From: Gammaproteobacteria bacterium
Lineage (GTDB): Bacteria > Pseudomonadota > Gammaproteobacteria > Chromatiales > Chromatiaceae
Assembly (NCBI GenBank): GCA_019136395.1
Contig: JAGVUH010000359.1
Location: 1 to 9,406 of the forward strand
Direction: 5' to 3'
DNA: 9,406 nucleotides
Made by a program: the position numbers and the translations under genes
Shown here: positions 5,586-9,406 of the stretch, piece by piece
Layout of the letters: every line of letters begins with the position of its first letter
Numbering within the stretch: the stretch's first letter is position 1
Notes under the pieces: generated by a model
What the model saw: only the letters and a program-made list of their open reading frames with translations
Database searches by the model: none
Told to the model about the DNA's origin: nothing

Positions 5586-8312
5586 TTACTCCCTCCCTCG
5601 GCGTGGGGGAGGGTCGGGGAGAGGGGGCGCCACGGTAACGCCCTCAACCGCCTTCCCCGGGGGCTGGCCGAGGCTTGAGGCTGCGCGCCAGGGGGGTGGC
5701 GCTGGCCGGGTCCTCGGGCCAGTGGTGCTTGGGATAGCGGCCGCGCATCTCCTTGCGCACCTCGGCGTAGCTGCCGGCCCAGAAGCCGGGCAGGTCACGG
5801 GTGAGCTGGATGGGGCGGCGCGCCGGGCTGAGCAGTTGCACCAGGAGCGCCACCGCATCTCCTGCAAGGGCACGGCGAGGAGGGGGATGTCGCCGGCCAG
5901 ATAGTCGATGGGGCGCCGGGTGCCGGCGGGGGTGATCAGGTGGGTGGGGGCCTCCTGGTCCAGGCGCTGGCGTTGATGCCAGTCGAGGCCGGCGGCGAGG
6001 ACAGCGGCCAGGTCCAGGTCCCGGACGGCAGCGAGGCGGCGCTTGCCCGCCAGCCAGGGGGCCAGCCAGTCGGCCAGGTTCGCGGTTAGCCGCGTGTGGG
6101 ACAGGTCCGGCCAGCAGGCCTCCGGTTCCAGCCGGCGTAGCAGCGCGACGCGGGCCTGAAACTGACGGGCCTCCGTGCTCCAGGGCAGGGTCTGGTCGGG
6201 ATTCTCGCTGATCCGCGCCAGCAGCAGTTCCTGGACCGGATCACTGGCCAGGAGAGGCACTGGCCGGGTGCTGAGGGTAAGGGCATCGAAGCGGACGACC
6301 TCCTGGGCGGTGGGGGCCTCCCGCGCCGCGTCCCAGGTCAGGAGGCGCTCGCTTCGGAGCTGATGCTCGCCCACGACCAGCAGTTCGTCGGCGGCGATCG
6401 CCAGGGCGAGCTGGATCCGGCCCTCGCGCCCGGTGGCGTCGAGGCTGGCGACGACCAGGTAGGGATGCAGGGCCAAAGGATCGCCCGCGGGCAGGATGGC
6501 CCCCGGGCCCTGAGCCAGGCGGTAACGGCCCTCCCGGTCGTTGCGCCGCTGGGCGACGCGGTCGGGATAGGCGAGGGCGAGGAGGCCGCCGGGGGTGGTA
6601 ACCCCTGGTCGAGGCTCCCGTGCCAGCCCCTTGAGCAGGCGGTGCAGTTGGGTGGCGGCTCGGTCCACGGCCGCCAGACGCCGGGGGTCCGTGTATTGCT
6701 CATCCAGCCTGTTCACTGATGAGGTACCTGGGGCCGGTTGCCGCGCCCCGGGGATGCTCGGTCGCGCCTTGCTGGCGGGGTGGCTGTTCTTCATGCCCGT
6801 GACGGAGTGCCTCCAGCCCGCCAGGGCAATGAGCCGGGTCTCTAGGTCCGCCGTCAACGGCACCTCGGGATGGCGGAGGAGGGGGTCACGCTCGCTGAGC
6901 AGGGCGCAAAGGTCGACGGCCGTGCCGGTCAGGTGCGCCGGTGCCCCCAGCAGCAGGGCGGCGAGGCGGGGATGGAGCGGCAGGCTGGTCATGGCGCGGC
7001 CCAGGCGGGTGATGCGCCCCTCGGCGTCCAGGGCCTCCAGGCGCTGGAGCAGGCCGATGGCCTGCTCCCAGGCCGGACGCGGCGGGGCCTGGAGCCAGCG
7101 CAGCTCCGCCGGGTCGCGCACCCCCCACAGGGCCAGTTCCAGGGCCAGGCCGGCGAGGTCGGCCTGGAGGATCTCCGGGGTGCGGTGCGCCGGCCGGCCG
7201 ACCTCCCGCGCCGGGGTCCAGAGGCGGTAACAGATCCCCGGTCCCAGCCGCCCGGCGCGTCCGGCGCGCTGGTCCGCGGAGGCCAGGGGGATGGGCGTGG
7301 TCACCAGGCGGGTCAGGCCGGAGGCGGGGGCGAAGCGGGGTTTGCGGGTCAGACCGCCATCCACCACCGCGCCGATGCCGGGGATGGTGAGGCTGGTCTC
7401 GGCCAGGTCCGTCGCCAGGATGATCCGGCGGGGACCGGCCAGGGCTTCGTTCCGCTCCCGGTCGTCTTGGCCTCTGGCCCTCTCAGGCGCTGGTGATCGC
7501 CGCAGGACCCGTTCCTGTTCCGCCAAGGATAGGGTGCCGTGGAGGGGGAGGATAGCGACCGCCGGTTCCGCCCGACCCTCCGGGGTCAGATCTCCGGACA
7601 GTCGCGCCTGGAGTTGCCCGATCTCCCGGGCGCCGGGCAGGAAGGCGAGGACATCCCCCGGCTGCTCCACCAGGGCCTGGCGGATGGTGCTGGCCATGGC
7701 TGGCAGCCAGTCCGGTCCCGGGTCGCGGTCGGCGTAACGGATCTGGACGGGATGGCTGCGGCCGGCGGCTTGGATGAGGGGGGCGCCACCCAGGAGGTCC
7801 GCCAGGGGAGCGGGGTCCAGGGTGGCGGACATGGCCAGGAGGCGCAGGTCGGGGCGCAGGCTGGCGACCACGTCCAGGGTCAGGGCCAGGCCCAGGGCGG
7901 CCTCCAGGTTCTGCTCGTGGAACTCGTCGAAGAGGATGGCGCCGACCCCGGCCAGGGTCGGATCGACCTGGAGGCGCCGGGTGAGGAGCCCCTCGGTCAG
8001 GACCTCGATCCGGGTGCGGGGGCCGATGCGCCGCTCGAAGCGGACCTGGTAGCCAACCGTCTCGCCCAGGGGCTCCCCCAGCATATCCGCCATGCGGGCG
8101 GCGGTGAGGCGCGCCGCCGCCCGTCGCGGCTCCAGCAGCAGGAGGCGCTGGCCGGCCAGCCAGTCCTCCGCGAGCAGGGCCAGGGGCACGCGGGTGGATT
8201 TGCCGGAGCCGGTGGGGGCCTGCAGGAGGGCATGACCGGCGCGCAGGGCGACGCGGAGTTCGTCCAGGACCGCGTCAACCGGCAGGGGGGCGCCGCCGAT
8301 GGGGAGGGTCAC
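5586..8312 (-). CDS. hrpB: ATP-dependent RNA helicase HrpB (DEAH box), C-terminus frameshifted
   Basis: HrpB is a cytoplasmic DEAH/RHA-type helicase of largely unknown RNA target. Motifs are in order: I QAPTGSGKST (31-40), Ia LEPRRAAARL, II DEFHEQNLEAALGLAL (129-144, the HrpB form of DEAH), III MSATLD (161-166), V ILATDLAETSLTIPGI (298-313) and VI DQRAGRAGRLG (348-358). They are followed by the helicase-associated region and the HrpB-specific C-terminal domain. The GTG start at 8312 gives a normal N-terminus; no Shine-Dalgarno sequence is seen. It lies 16 bp after the CbiX-like gene, so the two are probably co-transcribed. After LQEM (Met819, 5858-5856) the expected FGL...TPR-type stretch is absent and the frame changes; the remaining ~89 residues are out-of-frame Arg/Ala/Pro-rich translation. 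The ATPase core is intact, so a shortened helicase might still fold, but the gene is probably impaired. Confidence 0.92.
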   Translation of the reverse strand: MTLPIGGAPLPVDAVLDELRVALRAGHALLQAPTGSGKSTRVPLALLAEDWLAGQRLLLLEPRRAAARLTAARMADMLGEPLGETVGYQVRFERRIGPRTRIEVLTEGLLTRRLQVDPTLAGVGAILFDEFHEQNLEAALGLALTLDVVASLRPDLRLLAMSATLDPAPLADLLGGAPLIQAAGRSHPVQIRYADRDPGPDWLPAMASTIRQALVEQPGDVLAFLPGAREIGQLQARLSGDLTPEGRAEPAVAILPLHGTLSLAEQERVLRRSPAPERARGQDDRERNEALAGPRRIILATDLAETSLTIPGIGAVVDGGLTRKPRFAPASGLTRLVTTPIPLASADQRAGRAGRLGPGICYRLWTPAREVGRPAHRTPEILQADLAGLALELALWGVRDPAELRWLQAPPRPAWEQAIGLLQRLEALDAEGRITRLGRAMTSLPLHPRLAALLLGAPAHLTGTAVDLCALLSERDPLLRHPEVPLTADLETRLIALAGWRHSVTGMKNSHPASKARPSIPGARQPAPGTSSVNRLDEQYTDPRRLAAVDRAATQLHRLLKGLAREPRPGVTTPGGLLALAYPDRVAQRRNDREGRYRLAQGPGAILPAGDPLALHPYLVVASLDATGREGRIQLALAIAADELLVVGEHQLRSERLLTWDAAREAPTAQEVVRFDALTLSTRPVPLLASDPVQELLLARISENPDQTLPWSTEARQFQARVALLRRLEPEACWPDLSHTRLTANLADWLAPWLAGKRRLAAVRDLDLAAVLAAGLDWHQRQRLDQEAPTHLITPAGTRRPIDYLAGDIPLLAVPLQEMRWRSWCNCSARRAAPSSSPVTCPASGPAATPRCARRCAAAIPSTTGPRTRPAPPPWRAASSLGQPPGKAVEGVTVAPPLPDPPPRRGRE
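5591..5613. repeat. GC-rich intergenic palindrome between convergent genes
   Basis: CCCTCCCTC (5591-5599) pairs with GGGGGAGGG (5605-5613) with one mismatch around a 5-base loop. Sequence of this kind, CCCTCCC...GGGAGGGTCGGGGAGAGGG, is a common dispersed intergenic element in GC-rich proteobacteria. Where frames read through it, tails such as LPDPPPRRGRE result, exactly as seen at the end of the frameshifted hrpB frame. It may act as a bidirectional transcription stop between the convergent genes. Confidence 0.5.
5644..5853 (-). pseudogene. hrpB: Out-of-frame authentic C-terminus of hrpB
   Basis: In the frame shifted relative to the helicase ORF, the sequence encodes LLVQLLSPARRPIQLTRDLP, then GFWAGSYAEVRKEMRGRYPK and HHWPEDP. 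This is the diagnostic HrpB C-terminal block (AEVRKxxRGRYPKHxWPEDP). The frame closes with TGA at 5644-5646. It has no independent translation start and is the continuation of the 5586-8312 gene separated by the lesion at about 5854-5862. Hence the ancestral hrpB spanned 5644-8312 plus roughly 37-40 lost bases. Confidence 0.85.
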
Positions 8313-8328
8313 GTCAAGGGGCGGGGAC

Positions 8329-9165
8329 TCAAAGAACTTCCCCCTGGCTGGCCTCCCGGTAGCGCGCGGCGAGGATGTCGATCAGCCCCGGATGGTCACC
8401 GACCAGGCCCGTCAGGTGGACGGCCAGGCGGGGGAATTCCCCCTGGACGGTGGCGCTGATTTCCGCCAGGTCGCCCCCGGGGCCGGCGTGGCGGCCGGCA
8501 AAGAGAAACAGGGGCAGCACGAACACCGGGCTCAGGTCATCCTCCCGGCCCAGACGGCGCAGGACCTCGATCAGCAGCTCGCCGTTGAAGTCGTAGCGGG
8601 CCCCGGGACGCCGCTCCATGGCCGCCTCTTCCAGGTGGGTGTCACCGGGCAGCCGGGCCTTGAGGTCCGCGGCCAGCCAGCGCCGGGCGGCATTGACCTG
8701 GGGGCTGGGGGAGCCGTGGTCGACCATCACCACCCGCCGAGGGGGCCGGCCCGTCGCCCGCGCCGCGCTAGTCAGGCGGTCGAGGAGGATGGCCGTCAGC
8801 CGGGGTTCCCCCTCGGGCAGGGGGCAGAGGGGCGGCGCCAGCGTCAGGGCGAAGGGGCCGCATTCAGCCCTGAGCTGGGCGGCCAGGGTCGGCACGGCCT
8901 CGGTCAGGGCGGCGCTGAGGCCAAAGAAAAGTGGCAGGAGCAGAAAGTCCCGGCTCCCGTCCGTCAGTCGGGCGCGCAGCCAGGGCTCCAGGGTGGCGGC
9001 GGGCTGGCCGTCGAGCCGATCCGGGGGTACCTGGTCGGAATGGGCCAGGGAGACCGGCGCCACGGCCTGGCCCAGGCACTCGGCAAGGCACTCGGCCAGG
9101 GCTCGCAGCGCCAGGGTGGACTGGGGGCGTCGGGAGCCGTTGTCCAGAAGCAGGATCTCGGGCAC
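8329..9165 (-). CDS. Two-domain CbiX/SirB-family (sirohydrochlorin chelatase-like) protein
   Basis: The 278-residue protein contains two homologous chelatase-type halves. The C-terminal half (about 143-278) has the metal-site signatures VVMVDHGSPSPQ (His150) and VLPLFLFAGRHAGPGGDL (His226), plus a terminal HPGLIDILAAR, as in CbiX and SirB, which insert Co or Fe into sirohydrochlorin. The N-terminal half (1-125) keeps the fold pattern (ILLLDNGSRRPQ, LLLPLFFGLSAAL) but has Asn9 in place of the first His and nothing at the second, so it is probably structural. Both length and layout match double-domain CbiX-like proteins. The GTG at 9165 is the start; no clear ribosome binding site precedes it. 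The gene sits upstream of hrpB with a 16-bp gap and follows an OmpA-domain gene. No other cobalamin or siroheme genes are in view, so the substrate is uncertain. Confidence 0.8.
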   Translation of the reverse strand: MPEILLLDNGSRRPQSTLALRALAECLAECLGQAVAPVSLAHSDQVPPDRLDGQPAATLEPWLRARLTDGSRDFLLLPLFFGLSAALTEAVPTLAAQLRAECGPFALTLAPPLCPLPEGEPRLTAILLDRLTSAARATGRPPRRVVMVDHGSPSPQVNAARRWLAADLKARLPGDTHLEEAAMERRPGARYDFNGELLIEVLRRLGREDDLSPVFVLPLFLFAGRHAGPGGDLAEISATVQGEFPRLAVHLTGLVGDHPGLIDILAARYREASQGEVL

Positions 9166-9185
9166 GGGTGGTGACTCGGGTTACT

Positions 9186-9211
9186 CAGGCCGGGGACATC
9201 GCCCCGGCCTG
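9186..9211 (-). terminator. Strong hairpin between the OmpA-domain gene and the CbiX-like gene
   Basis: CAGGCCGGGG (9186-9195) and CCCCGGCCTG (9202-9211) form a perfect 10-bp GC stem with the loop ACATCG, 60 bases after the OmpA-domain stop. No T run follows on the minus strand, so it may be a Rho-assisted stop or an RNA-stability element. A wider pairing of ACTCGGGT (9174-9181) with ACCCGAG (9230-9236) could enclose it. On the CbiX side it would also lie within that gene's leader if transcription continues. Confidence 0.55.
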
Positions 9212-9270
9212 CTCGGATCGGCGGGGGCTACCCGAGGTAACGCCCGCCGGGTCTGGTTCAGGGGGCCGGA

Positions 9271-9406
9271 TCAGGGCGCCAGGACGTAGAGTTCGACGCG
9301 ACGGTTCTGGCCGCGGCCGGCCGCGGTCTCATTGCTGGCCACGGGCCGCTCCGGGCCCAGACCGACGGCCGTCAGACGCTCGGCGGCGACGCCACGGGCC
9401 ACCAGG
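9271..9406 (-). CDS. OmpA/MotB C-terminal-domain protein, 3' end only
   Basis: The gene enters from the right edge of the window, leaving 44 codons before TGA at 9271-9273. The visible end, with LVARGVAAERLTAVGLGPERPVASN and then GRGQNRRVELYVL split around a Gly/Ala turn, is the last part of the OmpA-like peptidoglycan-binding fold. Typical features are the GVxxxRLxxxGxGxxxPVASN run and the NRRVEL motif that contacts diaminopimelate. Such domains anchor outer-membrane proteins, Pal-type lipoproteins or MotB-like stators to the cell wall. The N-terminal architecture is outside the window, so the subtype cannot be stated. Confidence 0.85.
   Translation of the reverse strand, partial: LVARGVAAERLTAVGLGPERPVASNETAAGRGQNRRVELYVLAP

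Noticed and set aside
5437..5643. CRISPR array or iteron cluster
   Set aside because: Only two copies of a 13-bp motif and one palindrome are present, with no regular spacing.
7539..8459. 306-codon open frame on the plus strand opposite hrpB, and a 291-codon one (8299-9174) opposite the CbiX-like gene
   Set aside because: Both are Gly/Gln/Arg-rich, lack any family pattern, and lie antisense to genes with clear conserved motifs. Long antisense frames are expected in GC-rich DNA.

Overview
The window is a 9.4 kb piece of chromosome from a GC-rich proteobacterium, most likely a gammaproteobacterium. A member of the Chromatiales (purple sulfur bacteria) would fit, because the aat-bpt pair, HrpB and a two-domain CbiX-like protein occur together in that group. 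This placement is inferred from protein look and composition; no rRNA or other marker is present. Most of the DNA looks about 60-70% GC, with GTG starts and few strong Shine-Dalgarno sites.

Left end (1-3177). The 3' end of an AEC-family permease (+ strand) stops at 395. Within about ten bases follows a short minus-strand scrap of propionate-CoA ligase (prpE), about 114 bp around its AMP-binding P-loop. Next comes an AT-rich block (about 537-1975; hand-counted 60-base lines run from 20 to 42% GC, with one at 55%). It holds an SGNH-hydrolase-like gene and the last quarter of an MBOAT O-acyltransferase gene. The two minus-strand genes overlap and look like an O-acylation module for a surface polysaccharide: the MBOAT protein moves acyl groups across the membrane and the SGNH protein would transfer or remove them outside. 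The composition step falls inside the MBOAT reading frame, so this segment appears to be a recombinant mosaic.

Middle (3178-5643). bpt and aat, the two aminoacyl-tRNA:protein transferases of the bacterial N-degron pathway, are joined by an ATGA overlap on the minus strand. Both feed ClpS/ClpAP by adding Leu or Phe to protein N-termini. A 111-residue protein of unknown function is transcribed divergently. A short intergenic stretch with direct and inverted repeats separates it from the next operon, which is read convergently.

Right end (5644-9406). Reading leftwards: the C-terminus of an OmpA/MotB-domain protein, a strong hairpin, a two-domain CbiX/SirB-like chelatase-family protein whose first half has lost its metal-binding histidines, and 16 bp later hrpB, a large DEAH-box helicase. 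hrpB appears broken near its end. A conserved stretch of about 13 residues is missing and the true C-terminus continues in another frame, while the open frame runs on into an intergenic palindrome.

No tRNA, rRNA, CRISPR array, transposase or complete mobile element was found. No gene-free stretch exceeds 300 bases. I did not find a convincing undescribed system. The most informative signals are the mosaic acyltransferase locus, the prpE scrap at its edge, and the hrpB lesion.
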